NCBI GenBank assembly: GCA_033763395.1
Contig: JANRKQ010000062.1
Location: forward strand, 1-64,000
Direction of reading: 5' to 3'
From: Xiheimicrobium sp033763395
GTDB taxonomy: Bacteria; Myxococcota; Myxococcia; Myxococcales; Myxococcaceae
DNA: 64,000 nt
A program made the translations under genes and the position numbers. The notes under the pieces are model-generated. The model made no database searches and was not told the DNA's origin. It saw only the letters and a program-made list of their open reading frames with translations. Of the stretch, positions 1 to 8,983 are shown piece by piece (the first letter of the stretch is position 1; every line of letters starts with the position of its first letter).

Positions 1-878
1 GCGAAGCGGTGGAACTGGAGCAACAGCCCCCACGCGAGCACCAGCGCCAGCAGGGTGAGCTCGACGGTGCCGAGCGCGTCGGCCAGCGCCAGGTCGTTCC
101 GCCCGGCCCACGTCGCGCGCAGCAGGTGACCGAACCACCCCGTCGGGAAGCGGCCCAGCGCCAGCGCCGCGTCGGCGATGATGGTGTCGGGCACGGCGGC
201 CGCGCCCACCTCGTTGAGGTGCAGCAGCCACTCGGTGTCGACCGGCGGAATGAACGAGGCCACCACGAGGCTCACCACGAAGCCGCCGCCGATGAGCTCG
301 GCGCTGCGCTGCTGCCGCAGCAGGTTGAGCATGAGGTGCAGCCCCACCCGCGACAGCGCGGCGTTGAAGAGCACGTACGCGCCAAACCCCAGCAGCACCA
401 GCGCCCACGACGACGGCGGTCGCACGTGCAGGTAGCCGGCCGTGGCGCCCACCAGCGGCGCGGTGAAGACGATGCTGCGCGGCTCGACGAGCGAGGCCAG
501 CGTCGACGCCAGCATCAAGCGGAACGACGAGATGGGGAACGCCGCGTAGCGCGAGAGCTCCGAGTGGTCGTCCACGCCGGCCGACAGCACCGGCCACGTC
601 ACCCACGTCGCGCTGGTGACGAAGAGGAGCAGCCGCACGAGGAAGTCGGCCCACGTGTTGCTCTCGCGCACCACCGGGTGGTGCATCACCAGGAAGAAGC
701 TGCCCGCCAGCCCGACCGCCGGAGACGCCGACGCCAGGAAGCCCACCACCGCGAGCCAGCGGTGCCGCCCCGTCGAGCGGTTGAGCCCGATGGTGAGCCG
801 CAGCCGCCACAGCAGCACGAGGTGCTCCAGGAACGACGGCGGCTTCAGGGCGTCACGCACCACGCGCGCGCGCTCCAT
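1..878 (-). CDS. ABC transporter permease (partial, C-terminus outside window)
   Basis: Membrane subunit of an ABC exporter, encoded with its ATPase. The reading frame begins with ATG at 878 and stays open to the window edge, giving about 292 residues without a stop. It has several hydrophobic segments: about residues 42-64, a long pair around 85-105, one near 165-190 and one near 205-220. Its start lies inside the last codons of the ATPase gene (26-nt overlap), so the two are translationally coupled. I do not recognise the substrate. The large, partly hydrophobic sequence fits ABC-2-like or uncharacterised export permeases. The family call rests on the partner gene and hydropathy, not on a specific motif. 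Confidence 0.75.
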   Translation of the reverse strand, partial: MERARVVRDALKPPSFLEHLVLLWRLRLTIGLNRSTGRHRWLAVVGFLASASPAVGLAGSFFLVMHHPVVRESNTWADFLVRLLLFVTSATWVTWPVLSAGVDDHSELSRYAAFPISSFRLMLASTLASLVEPRSIVFTAPLVGATAGYLHVRPPSSWALVLLGFGAYVLFNAALSRVGLHLMLNLLRQQRSAELIGGGFVVSLVVASFIPPVDTEWLLHLNEVGAAAVPDTIIADAALALGRFPTGWFGHLLRATWAGRNDLALADALGTVELTLLALVLAWGLLLQFHRF

Positions 879-1632
879 AGAAGGACAACGACGCGTCCCG
901 CGCCACCGGCACGCCGATGCGCTTCTCGAAGACGGCCTCGAGCGACGAGACGCCATTGCGCGCCACCAGCTCGGCGACCGGCCCCTCGTCCACCACCTTG
1001 CCCGCGCGGATGATGCCCGCGTGCGTGGCGAGGCGTTCGGCAATCTCGAGCACGTGGGTGGTGAGCAGCAGCGTGACGCCGCGGCGCGAGAGCTCCGAGA
1101 GCAGCTCGCGAATGACGCCCGCGGCGATGACGTCGATGCCCTCGAACGGCTCGTCGAGGAAGACGAGGTCGGGCGCGTGCACCAGCGCCGCCGCGATGGC
1201 GAGGCGCCGCCGCATGCCCTTCGAGTACTCGGCCACCAGCGCGCCGGCCTTGTACGAGAGCTCGGTGAGGGTGAGCAGCTCGTCGGCGCGCGCCTCGGAC
1301 TCGTCGCCGGGCAGCCCGTGCATGCGGCCGCAGAAGGTGAGGTACTGCCGGCCGGTGAGGCGCTCGAAGAGCGACAGCTCCTCGGGCACCACGCCGATGC
1401 GCGACTTCACCGAGAGCGGCTCCTTCACCGCGTCGAGGCCCAGCAGCGAGAGCGTGCCGCCGTCCGGCGCGTAGATGCCCGTCAGCATCGAGATGGTGGT
1501 CGACTTGCCGGCGCCGTTGGGCCCGAGGAAGGCATAGAAGCTGCCGGTGGGAATGGTGAGGTCGAGCCCGTCGACGGCGGTGAAGTCACCGAAGCGCTTG
1601 ATGAGCCCCCTCGCCTCGACCGCGTTCGTCAC
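853..1632 (-). CDS. ABC transporter ATP-binding protein
   Basis: ATPase of an ABC exporter, 259 residues. Walker A GPNGAGKST is at residues 37-45, Walker B LVFLDEP at 156-162 and the switch histidine of LLTTH at about 193. The signature loop is YSKGM (136-140) rather than LSGGQ, a variant common in ABC-2/CcmA-type exporters, and VVPEE occupies the Q-loop region. The GTG start at 1632 begins at the usual N-terminus of the family. The frame is open further upstream, but that extension is low complexity and overlaps the divergent lipoprotein gene. It is coupled to the permease through a 26-nt overlap. The substrate is unknown. Confidence 0.92.
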   Translation of the reverse strand: MTNAVEARGLIKRFGDFTAVDGLDLTIPTGSFYAFLGPNGAGKSTTISMLTGIYAPDGGTLSLLGLDAVKEPLSVKSRIGVVPEELSLFERLTGRQYLTFCGRMHGLPGDESEARADELLTLTELSYKAGALVAEYSKGMRRRLAIAAALVHAPDLVFLDEPFEGIDVIAAGVIRELLSELSRRGVTLLLTTHVLEIAERLATHAGIIRAGKVVDEGPVAELVARNGVSSLEAVFEKRIGVPVARDASLSFYGARARGA

Positions 1633-1841
1633 GGCCGCTGCTTGTAGTCCAGCCGATGAGACGCTCCATCGGACAGATGACGGAGCGCCGCACAGCGCTT
1701 CGGACGACGACGCTGGAGCGCGGGCCTCACCACACCGTGGCTGCCACTTCATTTGAAGCCGAGCATGGCTTTCGGGTACAGGGGGGCGGTTGGGCGTTTC
1801 CTCCGTGGCCGGCGGAGCGCCCTGCTGGGAGCCAGACGACG

Positions 1842-3017
1842 ATGATGTCCACGACGACGCGCTTTGGAGTGATGGGGTTCGTGTGCGGGTTGATGCTGTC
1901 GGTGTCAGCCTCGTGCGGCCCGCCGCAGGGCCGATGCACCGCCACCAACTGTCCGGGGTGCTGCGATAGCCGGGGCATGTGCCAGACGGGCACCACGCCG
2001 ACGGCGTGCGGGCAGCGCGGCGGGATGTGCACGGCGTGCGGCCTGGGCCAGACGTGCGGCTTCGGCGGCGTGTGCTCCGGCGGCAGCACGGGGACGGGCG
2101 GCGATGGCGTGGGTGGCGCAGGCGTCGGTGGTGGCGTGGGCGGCGCGGGCGTCGGTGGCGGCGCGGGCGTCGGTGGCGGCGTGGGCGGCGCAGGCGTCGG
2201 TGGTGGCGCGGGTGGCGCGGGCGTCGGCGGTGGCGTGGCGGGTTCCGGCGTCGGTGGCGGCGTGGGTGGCGCGGGCGTCGGCGGCGGCTCTGGCGGTGGA
2301 GCGCCTCCGTGCAACACCTGTCTGGCCAACACCGGCGGGCAGCTCGTCTGCGTGCCACAGGGCACCAACCTCAACCTCACCACGTGCGGCCGCAACGGCG
2401 GGCTCTGTCAGAACTGCGTGCAGCAGGGCGCCTCGGCCTGCGTGATGGGCACCTGCCAGGGCTCGATGACGGGCGGAGGGTTCCCCGGTGTGGGCGGCGG
2501 CTCGGCGGGTGGCGGTGGGGTGGGCGGCGGCGCGGCCGGTGGGTGCATTCAGATTCCGGCGCTGCAATCGCAGAACTTCGCCCAGGGGTTCTTCACCAGC
2601 AACGCGGACGCCGGCTACGAGAACTTCATCGCGCTGTCGGTGCTCAGCGCCAACCAGGACGCGGGCACGGGCTTCTTCGGGCTCAACGAGCGCTACTGGG
2701 CGTTCGGCGCGCCGCGGCCCTTCTTCCCCGAGTCCTTCACCATTCCGTTCAACACCACGTACCTGTCGTGCGACCACTGCCTGACGATTCGGTTCTGCAC
2801 GCTCGACCTCCAGCAGTGCTCGGCCGAGGGCTACTTCGCCCGCTCCGGCTCCGGACAGTGGACGGCTGGCACCTTCAACTCGTCGACAGGCTCCTTCGCG
2901 GGGAACATCGGACCCACCAACTACGTGTCGTGGAACTTCATGACCGACTCGGCGAGCACCATGTTCACCGAGTGCATCGACATTCCCTCGCAGACCTTCA
3001 GCCTCAGCTGGCCGTGA
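1842..3017 (+). CDS. Cys- and Gly-rich secreted protein or lipoprotein
   Basis: A 391-residue exported protein. Residues 1-24 form a signal peptide ending at SASC, which may be a weak lipobox with Cys25. A cysteine-rich module follows (CTATNC, CCD, CGQRGG, CTACGLGQTC), then a long Gly/Val/Ala repeat linker (about nt 2101-2300), a second Cys module, a shorter Gly linker (about 2476-2545) and a C-terminal domain of about 150 residues with YLSCDHC and FCTL motifs. The N-terminal module closely resembles that of the lipoprotein at 23425-25305, so the two are paralogues. The C-terminal domain is not recognised. ATG at 1842 was chosen because it directly precedes the signal peptide. The protein probably sits at the cell surface. 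Confidence 0.8.
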   Translation: MMSTTTRFGVMGFVCGLMLSVSASCGPPQGRCTATNCPGCCDSRGMCQTGTTPTACGQRGGMCTACGLGQTCGFGGVCSGGSTGTGGDGVGGAGVGGGVGGAGVGGGAGVGGGVGGAGVGGGAGGAGVGGGVAGSGVGGGVGGAGVGGGSGGGAPPCNTCLANTGGQLVCVPQGTNLNLTTCGRNGGLCQNCVQQGASACVMGTCQGSMTGGGFPGVGGGSAGGGGVGGGAAGGCIQIPALQSQNFAQGFFTSNADAGYENFIALSVLSANQDAGTGFFGLNERYWAFGAPRPFFPESFTIPFNTTYLSCDHCLTIRFCTLDLQQCSAEGYFARSGSGQWTAGTFNSSTGSFAGNIGPTNYVSWNFMTDSASTMFTECIDIPSQTFSLSWP

Positions 3018-3118
3018 GCTGACGGGCGAACGAAAAATCCACTTACAGATTGTGGTGCGCGCGCTTCCGGGGCGCCTCTCGTCAATGAAGACAGAGGCCC
3101 CCTTCCCCGGAGACGCGC

Positions 3119-4246
3119 ATGACGAGAATCAGTGAGTTGTCCCGCCGCAGCCCGCTGTCCACCCAGGCCCCTGGCCGGGTGGCCGAGGTGCCGCGCCAGT
3201 CGCTGCTGCAGGTCCGTGACGGCTTCGACACGCGCACGCGGCCGGTGGAGCCCGTCGAATCACCCCCCATGACGCGCATGCTGCGCCGTCGCCACCAGGG
3301 CGAAGACGTGAAGCAGCTCCAGCAGAAGCTGAAGGACGCGGGCTTCGACCCGGGCGACATCGACGGGAAGTTCGGCCCGCGCACGGAGGCGGCGCTGCGG
3401 GCGTTCCAGCAGGCCAATGGGCTGCGCGTCGACGGCCGCGCGGGAGAAGAGACGTTTCGCGCGCTCGGCCTCGAGTACATCGGGCGGCGGGCCCAGACGC
3501 CCGCGGGCGGCGCCACCGACGGCAGCGGCACTCCGGCCGGCGGCGCGGTGGATGGAGCTGGTGGCGGCACGCCAGCGGGTGGTGCCGCCGAAGCCCCCTC
3601 GGGCACGACGGGCGCGCAGGGCCCCACGCCGACGAGCGACGTGGGCGGCATCGAGGAGCGCCGCGCCATCGCCCGCCGTCTCGTCAAGCCGGGTGGCTCG
3701 GGCACACAGGAAGACGTCGACGCGGTGGTGGCCGAGCTCGAGAAGCTCCCGCTCGCCCAGCTGCAGCAGCTCGAGCGCCAGGGCACCACGGTGGTGGCCT
3801 GCCGTGACTCCGTTGCCGACCACCGCACCGACCTCGCCAACGTGCAGCCGCGCGGCTGGCCTCCGGGCTCGAGCTGGAGCCAGGTGCCGGGCGCCTACGC
3901 ACCCAACAACAACGAGGTCATCATCGCCACCACCTCGGGGCCCAACGGCACCCGCGCGGTGCCCGCCACGGGCCAGGGCCACGGCTCAGCGAACATCGTC
4001 GCGCACGAGGTGGGCCACGCGCTCGACCAGGGTGCGGGCCGGCCGAGCATGAACGACCCCGAGTTCCAGCGCGCGTACCAGGCCGACTACGCGGGGCTCG
4101 CGCCGTACCTCCAGCAGCCCGGCGAGGCGGGCCCGAGCGAGGCCTACGCCGAGTCGCTGGCGATGTACCTATCGAACCCCGACGAGCTGCGGCGCAAACA
4201 CCCCGCCCTGGCCGCGTACTGGGACACGAAGTTCAACGAGCGCTGA
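3119..4246 (+). CDS. Peptidoglycan-binding zinc metalloprotease (lethal-factor-like fold)
   Basis: A 375-residue protein. Residues 57-117 are a peptidoglycan-binding domain of the PG_binding_1 type (VKQLQQKL, FGPRTEAALRAFQ). An Ala/Gly/Pro linker (120-178) leads to a C-terminal metalloprotease with HEVGH at 296-300, Asp at about 304 and a downstream SEAYAES motif that probably supplies the third zinc ligand, as in anthrax-lethal-factor-like (ATLF) families. There is no obvious signal peptide, so export would need a non-Sec route or lysis. It could be a wall-targeted effector or autolysin partner. GGAG lies just before the ATG. The 65-residue ORF starts 18 nt downstream and is probably co-transcribed. 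Confidence 0.8.
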   Translation: MTRISELSRRSPLSTQAPGRVAEVPRQSLLQVRDGFDTRTRPVEPVESPPMTRMLRRRHQGEDVKQLQQKLKDAGFDPGDIDGKFGPRTEAALRAFQQANGLRVDGRAGEETFRALGLEYIGRRAQTPAGGATDGSGTPAGGAVDGAGGGTPAGGAAEAPSGTTGAQGPTPTSDVGGIEERRAIARRLVKPGGSGTQEDVDAVVAELEKLPLAQLQQLERQGTTVVACRDSVADHRTDLANVQPRGWPPGSSWSQVPGAYAPNNNEVIIATTSGPNGTRAVPATGQGHGSANIVAHEVGHALDQGAGRPSMNDPEFQRAYQADYAGLAPYLQQPGEAGPSEAYAESLAMYLSNPDELRRKHPALAAYWDTKFNER

Positions 4247-4264
4247 ACCGAAAGGACGACACTC

Positions 4265-4462
4265 ATGACGACCGAGACGATTGGAACGGCGACGATGCTC
4301 GAAGACGGCACGCTGGTGCTCGACGTGCGTGCGATGGGGCCCGGCATGGTGGGCGACGCGCGGCTGACGGACCCGCCGGCCCACGCGAACTACGCCGAGG
4401 TGAAGAAGCACCTGGGCGCGCTGAAGCCCGGGCAGACGGTGCCGGTGAAGCCGTTCGCCTGA
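4265..4462 (+). CDS. Small hypothetical protein downstream of metalloprotease
   Basis: A 65-residue soluble acidic protein with no recognised domain. It starts 18 nt after the metalloprotease stop and has an AAAGGA sequence upstream. Codon use shows the G/C third-position bias of real genes here. Tight linkage suggests co-expression with the peptidoglycan-binding protease. A role as regulator or protective partner is only a guess. The family is unknown to me. Confidence 0.6.
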   Translation: MTTETIGTATMLEDGTLVLDVRAMGPGMVGDARLTDPPAHANYAEVKKHLGALKPGQTVPVKPFA

Positions 4463-4680
4463 GGCGGTCGCTGCGCCTCGCACCGCCGCCGGGAAAGAGC
4501 CCCGGCGCCGCGGTGGCGGAGCGACAGAGCGCCCGCCCCGACGCGGACTTCGTGGAGCACGCGCAGCCTGCCACCCTTCGGCTCGGCTCGTGACGAGCGT
4601 TCGTGGTCACGGAAGTCCTTCGAGCCACCCGGTGAGGACGGCGCCCGTCGCGGCGCCGCTCCGCGCCAGCCCACCGCGCG

Positions 4681-6000
4681 TCAGCCCACCACGCGCGGCC
4701 CGAGCTCTCCGGCCACCCGGTCGATGGCCTGGGCCAGCGCTCGGCCCTCGGCGAGCAACCGCGCCTTGAGCCGCCGCCGCGAGAAGAAGAGGAAGAAGAC
4801 GCGCGCGTCGCGCACCGCCGCCACGCGCCGCTCGAGGTACCAGCGGGTGAAGAGCGCCAGCGGAGGCACGGCCACCAGCGCCCCCAGCGCGCCTGGCACT
4901 CCGAGCGTCCACCCGCCCAGCAGCACCAGGAGCGCCCACCAGAACGGCGCCAGGAGCAGCAACGTCAGCACCTTCACCGTCGACTCGGTGTCCACCTCGG
5001 GCCGCGCCAGCTTCACCGCGCCGATGGGGAGCCAGTACGGCACGACGAAGGCCACCATGCCGACGAGGAAGAGGGGCAGGCCCAGCAGCCAGACGACGTT
5101 TCGCGCCACGAAGCGCGCCACCGTCGAGGGCCGGTACTGAAACGTGAGCTCCTCGGGCGTCACCTGCACGAGCTCGAGGCGCCGCTGAAAGGCCACCACC
5201 TCGGCCTTGAGCGCGTCGAAGCGCGCGGGCTGCTCGTCCCGCAAGAGCGACAAGCCGCGGGCGAAGGCCTTCTGCCGCTCCACGTCTCCGGCCGCCTCAC
5301 CGCGCTCGAGGGCGTAGAGCGCCTCGGCGGTGGTGACGAGCGGCAGGTCTTCCCAGCGCTCGAGGTTGAGCGTGATGGCGGTGAGCGCGTCGGCGATGGC
5401 GTCGGTGAGCCGGCGCACGGCGTCGACGTCTTTTGCCCCCTCGGGCGTCGCGAAGGCCGACACCGAGAGCGGCGCGCCCACCTCGACGTGCACCAGGCTC
5501 TTGAAGCGGTTCTTCTCGCCGTAGGTGATGCCCACCGGCACCACGCGCACCTTCGCGCCCTTCGAGACGGCGTCGAGCGCGATGCGGGCGCAGCCGGTCT
5601 TGAGCTCGGCGAGCTGGGGCTCCGAGTGGCTCTTGCCCTCGGGGAAAATCGTGATGGCGCGGCCCTGCACCAGGGCATCGACGCTCGCGGTGAGGGTGGC
5701 GTCGTTCTTCGAGGTGTCTCCGCTGCCGTCCTGCTTACGGAACACCGGGAGCGCGTCGAGGCCTTTGAGCAGCCAGCCCAGCACCGGCATGCGGAACAAG
5801 GGCGCCTTCGCGAGGAAGGTGACGTGCCGGCGCACGAGGATGAAGAGCAACCCCGGGTCGACGAGCCCGTTGGGGTGGTTGCCGACGTAGATGACGGGGC
5901 CGTCGGCTTCGAGCGCGCGGGACGGGTCGACGACGGGCTCGACGCGGAAGAAGTTCCGCAAGAGCAGCGAGACGATGAACCGAAACGCCCGGTAGAACAC
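4681..6000 (-). CDS. PlsC-like 1-acyl-sn-glycerol-3-phosphate acyltransferase
   Basis: Membrane acyltransferase, probably acting in phospholipid synthesis or remodelling, 439 residues. The catalytic motif is NHPNGLVD (residues 41-48), an HX5D form of the usual HX4D that I recall in an LPLAT subfamily with HPN. FPEGKSHSEP (119-128) is the substrate-binding motif III. Two or three hydrophobic segments in the C-terminal part (about 285-320 and 335-385) make it longer than simple PlsC. GTG at 6000 is the first start after the upstream gene's stop (8-nt gap), and the two form an operon. Confidence 0.85.
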   Translation of the reverse strand: MFYRAFRFIVSLLLRNFFRVEPVVDPSRALEADGPVIYVGNHPNGLVDPGLLFILVRRHVTFLAKAPLFRMPVLGWLLKGLDALPVFRKQDGSGDTSKNDATLTASVDALVQGRAITIFPEGKSHSEPQLAELKTGCARIALDAVSKGAKVRVVPVGITYGEKNRFKSLVHVEVGAPLSVSAFATPEGAKDVDAVRRLTDAIADALTAITLNLERWEDLPLVTTAEALYALERGEAAGDVERQKAFARGLSLLRDEQPARFDALKAEVVAFQRRLELVQVTPEELTFQYRPSTVARFVARNVVWLLGLPLFLVGMVAFVVPYWLPIGAVKLARPEVDTESTVKVLTLLLLAPFWWALLVLLGGWTLGVPGALGALVAVPPLALFTRWYLERRVAAVRDARVFFLFFSRRRLKARLLAEGRALAQAIDRVAGELGPRVVG

Positions 6001-6008
6001 GCTTGGAG

Positions 6009-6221
6009 TCAGTCCTTCGGCTTGTCGAGGCGCTGCAGGAAGTCCTGCTTCGTCTCGTACCCGGAGCGCGACAGCCGCTGCTTCTCGATGAGATCGGCCG
6101 CCTGCTTGAGCACGTCGGAGAGCCGCCGCAGGCCGTCGGTGATGGCGCGCTCGACCTGGGCCTGCCGCTCGCGCCGGGCGGCGCTCGAGTTCTCGCGGCG
6201 GAAGAGCTGGGGCAGACGCAT
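6009..6221 (-). CDS. Small helical protein upstream of acyltransferase
   Basis: A 70-residue basic, predicted helical protein with alternating charged and hydrophobic residues that could form a coiled coil. No domain is recognised. ATG at 6221 was chosen; the open frame upstream is low quality. The stop lies 8 nt before the acyltransferase start, so the two are probably co-transcribed. Function unknown. Confidence 0.6.
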   Translation of the reverse strand: MRLPQLFRRENSSAARRERQAQVERAITDGLRRLSDVLKQAADLIEKQRLSRSGYETKQDFLQRLDKPKD

Positions 6222-6358
6222 GAGCGGCAACCACTGTATCGGACCGGCGGCGCACCGTCGTGGCCCGCGGACGTCGCTGAAGACCGGGGCGGTCTCCGGA
6301 GCCGGGTTCACCAGGGCACCACCCAGCCGCGCCCTGTGCCGGCTCGAACCTCGTGCCT

Positions 6359-7471
6359 TCAGTCGAGGAACGGCGCCAGCGCGGCCAGGTCTTGTGACGA
6401 GCCGCTCATCGTCGACGAGAACACGAGGACCAGGTCCTTCTCTGGCACGAAGAGCGCCCAGGTGCTCTGGCCGACGAGCGCCCCTTGATGGCCGAGCGCC
6501 TGCACGGGCCCCGGCAGCTCGAGCGCGAACAGCCCCTGCCGATTGTTCCCCTCGCCCCGACTGAGGACCGCGAGCGAGGCGGGGCTGACGAGGCGGCCGG
6601 CGAAGAGGCTCCGCATGAAGCGGCGCACGTCGCCGGCGGTGCTCACCAGCCCGCCGCTCGGGCTGAAGGCGTTCACGTTCGCCTTGTCCGTCACCGTCAC
6701 GTCGAGGAGCTGCCCGTCTCCCAGCTCGGTGTAGCCCGGCGGGATGGCCGGGTCGTCTCGCCGCTCGAAGGACATCGACGTCAGCCCCAGCGGCGTCGCC
6801 ACGCGCGACTGCAAGACCGCCTCGAGCGATGCACCGGCCGCGGCCTCGATGACCCAGCCGAGCAGGTCGTAGCCGGGGTTCGAGTAGCGCTGACTGGTCC
6901 CCGGCTCGAACAGCAACGGGCGGCCGTAGACGTATTGCTCGAAGCGGCGTTCGAGGCTCCAGTCGACCATCGAGGCCGGCCGGTCGAAGTAGTCCGTCTG
7001 GGCGAAGAGGTCCTGGCTCTCGGGGTTGCGGATGCCCGAGCGATGGCCGAGCAGGTGCTCGACGGTGATGCGGTCTGCCGAGGGAATCTTGCCCTCGAGC
7101 CGCCGCACGCGCTGCGCGAGCGTGTCCTCGAGCCCCAGCGCCCCTTCTTCGACGAGCTTCATCGTCAGCGCCGCCACCACGGGCTTGCTCACGCTCCCCA
7201 CGCGCAGCGGCGTGTCGACACAGAGCGGCGTCGCGTCAGACAGGTTCGCCCAGCCGACGCTGCCGGCCCATGGTGCTTCGCCGGCGCGGTCGAGCGTGAC
7301 GACGCAGCCCGGCGCCCGCACCGCGCGGCAGGCGGCTTCGAGACGCTGCAGGTACTCGGCGTGGCGGGGGTGTGCCTCGAAGCCCGACGGAGGGCACGGC
7401 GGCGGCTCGCCCAGCGCGGCACCACCACAGGCGGCAACATAGACGAGCATCGGGAGGGCGAGCGGCCTCAT
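6359..7471 (-). CDS. Serine hydrolase of the beta-lactamase class C / esterase family, lipoprotein
   Basis: A 370-residue exported lipoprotein with lipobox YVAAC (Cys15). It has the catalytic triad signatures of class C beta-lactamase and D,D-peptidase-like proteins: SVSK at 93-96 (nucleophile Ser93, Lys96), YSN at 196-198 and HQG at 328-330 replacing KTG. The His-for-Lys form is typical of esterase or peptidase relatives rather than true antibiotic-hydrolysing enzymes. The start overlaps the stop of the upstream gene (ATGA), so the two are translationally coupled. The substrate is unknown; a periplasmic D-amino-acid peptide or ester is plausible. Confidence 0.85.
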   Translation of the reverse strand: MRPLALPMLVYVAACGGAALGEPPPCPPSGFEAHPRHAEYLQRLEAACRAVRAPGCVVTLDRAGEAPWAGSVGWANLSDATPLCVDTPLRVGSVSKPVVAALTMKLVEEGALGLEDTLAQRVRRLEGKIPSADRITVEHLLGHRSGIRNPESQDLFAQTDYFDRPASMVDWSLERRFEQYVYGRPLLFEPGTSQRYSNPGYDLLGWVIEAAAGASLEAVLQSRVATPLGLTSMSFERRDDPAIPPGYTELGDGQLLDVTVTDKANVNAFSPSGGLVSTAGDVRRFMRSLFAGRLVSPASLAVLSRGEGNNRQGLFALELPGPVQALGHQGALVGQSTWALFVPEKDLVLVFSSTMSGSSQDLAALAPFLD

Positions 7472-8055
7472 GGCGTGGCCTCGACCGGGCCCAGCGCGAT
7501 GCGCACGCCCAGCTGGAGCGTCTGGTGGGGAAACACCGGCGAGAACTTCGCGAGGAACGGCGCTTCGACGAGCACGCCGTACGAGACGTAGGGCGTCAGG
7601 CGCCCGAACGACCACGCCGCGTCCACCACGAGCCCGCCGACGAAGCGGGGCACGAGCGTCGGCGCGGGAGCGAAGGACGTGTCCTGGCGGCTGAACGTGC
7701 GCGCCTCGAAGTCGTGCACGAGGGCGCCCACCGTCAGCCCGAGGCCCAGCTGCAGGCCAGCGACGAGCCGTCCGCGAACGCCCGCAGTCGTGCGGGCCGT
7801 CAGCGACGTCGCGTAGCCCGGGTGGAGCCAGACGCCTCCCACCACGTCCTGAACGACGTCGAGCCGGCCCATACGGTGCCAGCGCCAGCCAAAGCCGCCC
7901 TCGACGCCCGGGTTGAGCCGGGTGAACAGGCGCTCGGCAGAAGGCAACGACGCCGCCTCATTCTGCACGGCGAGTGACAACGACATCGGCGGAGCCGCGC
8001 GTGCGACGAGCGGGAGCGCCACCGAGAGGACCAACCACCGACGCATCATCGCCAT
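7468..8055 (-). CDS. Hypothetical exported beta-rich protein, possibly outer-membrane barrel
   Basis: A 195-residue protein with an N-terminal signal peptide (hydrophobic run then ARAAP). The mature part alternates short polar and hydrophobic stretches and ends in a strand-like segment (LQLGVRIAL), which suggests a small outer-membrane beta-barrel. Two nearby ATGs (8055 and 8049) precede the signal peptide; 8055 is used here. It overlaps the following serine hydrolase gene by 4 nt. No named family is recognised. Confidence 0.7.
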   Translation of the reverse strand: MAMMRRWLVLSVALPLVARAAPPMSLSLAVQNEAASLPSAERLFTRLNPGVEGGFGWRWHRMGRLDVVQDVVGGVWLHPGYATSLTARTTAGVRGRLVAGLQLGLGLTVGALVHDFEARTFSRQDTSFAPAPTLVPRFVGGLVVDAAWSFGRLTPYVSYGVLVEAPFLAKFSPVFPHQTLQLGVRIALGPVEATP

Positions 8056-8105
8056 CGCATAGCGCGTGTCGGGGTGACGCGGCTTGAACGCAGACCGGAT
8101 TCTCT

Positions 8106-8843
8106 TCAGCGCGACAGCGCGCGCTGCAGCACGCCCGGCGTGTAGGCGAACTGCCTCGAGAAGGTGCGCACCATGTGTGGCTGGTCGGCGAAGCCCGCCT
8201 CGAACGCCGCCGACACACCCGAGCCCGTGTCGAGGCGGCGGAGCGACCGGCGCGTGCGCTCCCACAGGAGCCAGCGCTTGAGGGGCAGGCCGACGATGCG
8301 CGCGAAGCGGTCCGACAGGTGCGCGGGGGTGAGCCCGAGCCGGTGCGCCGCGGCCTGGAGCGGCCGCTCCAACCCCTCGCTCAGCCGCAGCTCACCGAGG
8401 AGCTGCTCGAGGCGGTCGTCGGCCAGCGGGGCGCGCCCGATGGGGAGGAGCGCCGTCACCCGCCCAAGCGCATCGACCGCGACCGACGCCCGCTTCGACA
8501 ACAGCTCGCGCGACAACTCACCCAGGCGCCAGGCCGCCGACGTCGCGCCCAGCGCCACTGGCCCGCGCTCGCGGAACGGCTGCCACGCGGCGCGGTGGTC
8601 GTCTCCGTCGAGCAGGAGCGTCAACACCGGGCCCCGTGACGTGCTGCGCCGCTCGACGCCGGCCGGCGTGACGACGACACGCCCGCGCACCCGCCCCTGT
8701 GACGTCTCGACCTCGAGGTCCTTGTCGAGCGCGATGTTGAGGGTGGTCGCCCACGAGCGCGCCACGCGGGTCGACGGCGACGAGGAGTAGAAGAGCGCCG
8801 CGCCCCGGGTGGCATCGAGGTGAAGGGCGTAGGCGACGGTCAT
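8106..8843 (-). CDS. AraC-family transcriptional regulator
   Basis: A 245-residue regulator. The last roughly 100 residues form the double helix-turn-helix of AraC/XylS proteins: LTPAHLSDRFARIVGLPLKRW in the first half and FADQPHMVRTFSRQF with the typical GxxPG-like YTPGVLQR end. The N-terminal 140 residues are an unassigned sensor domain. ATG at 8843 starts just before the conserved sequence. It lies about 50 nt upstream of the hydrolase operon on the same strand and could regulate it. The divergent dehydrogenase gene at 8984 is another possible target. Confidence 0.87.
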   Translation of the reverse strand: MTVAYALHLDATRGAALFYSSSPSTRVARSWATTLNIALDKDLEVETSQGRVRGRVVVTPAGVERRSTSRGPVLTLLLDGDDHRAAWQPFRERGPVALGATSAAWRLGELSRELLSKRASVAVDALGRVTALLPIGRAPLADDRLEQLLGELRLSEGLERPLQAAAHRLGLTPAHLSDRFARIVGLPLKRWLLWERTRRSLRRLDTGSGVSAAFEAGFADQPHMVRTFSRQFAYTPGVLQRALSR

Positions 8844-8983
8844 CGGGCGCGGGGAGCCTGCCACAGGCCCGTTGGCGCTGGCCTCTCCTTCAGGACCAGC
8901 CAGCTCGCGGCTCGATGGGTTCCGGTCGCCCCACGAGAGGTGCTAGGGCGCGGCGCGCGCCAGGTGGCGCACAGGAGCGTCAC

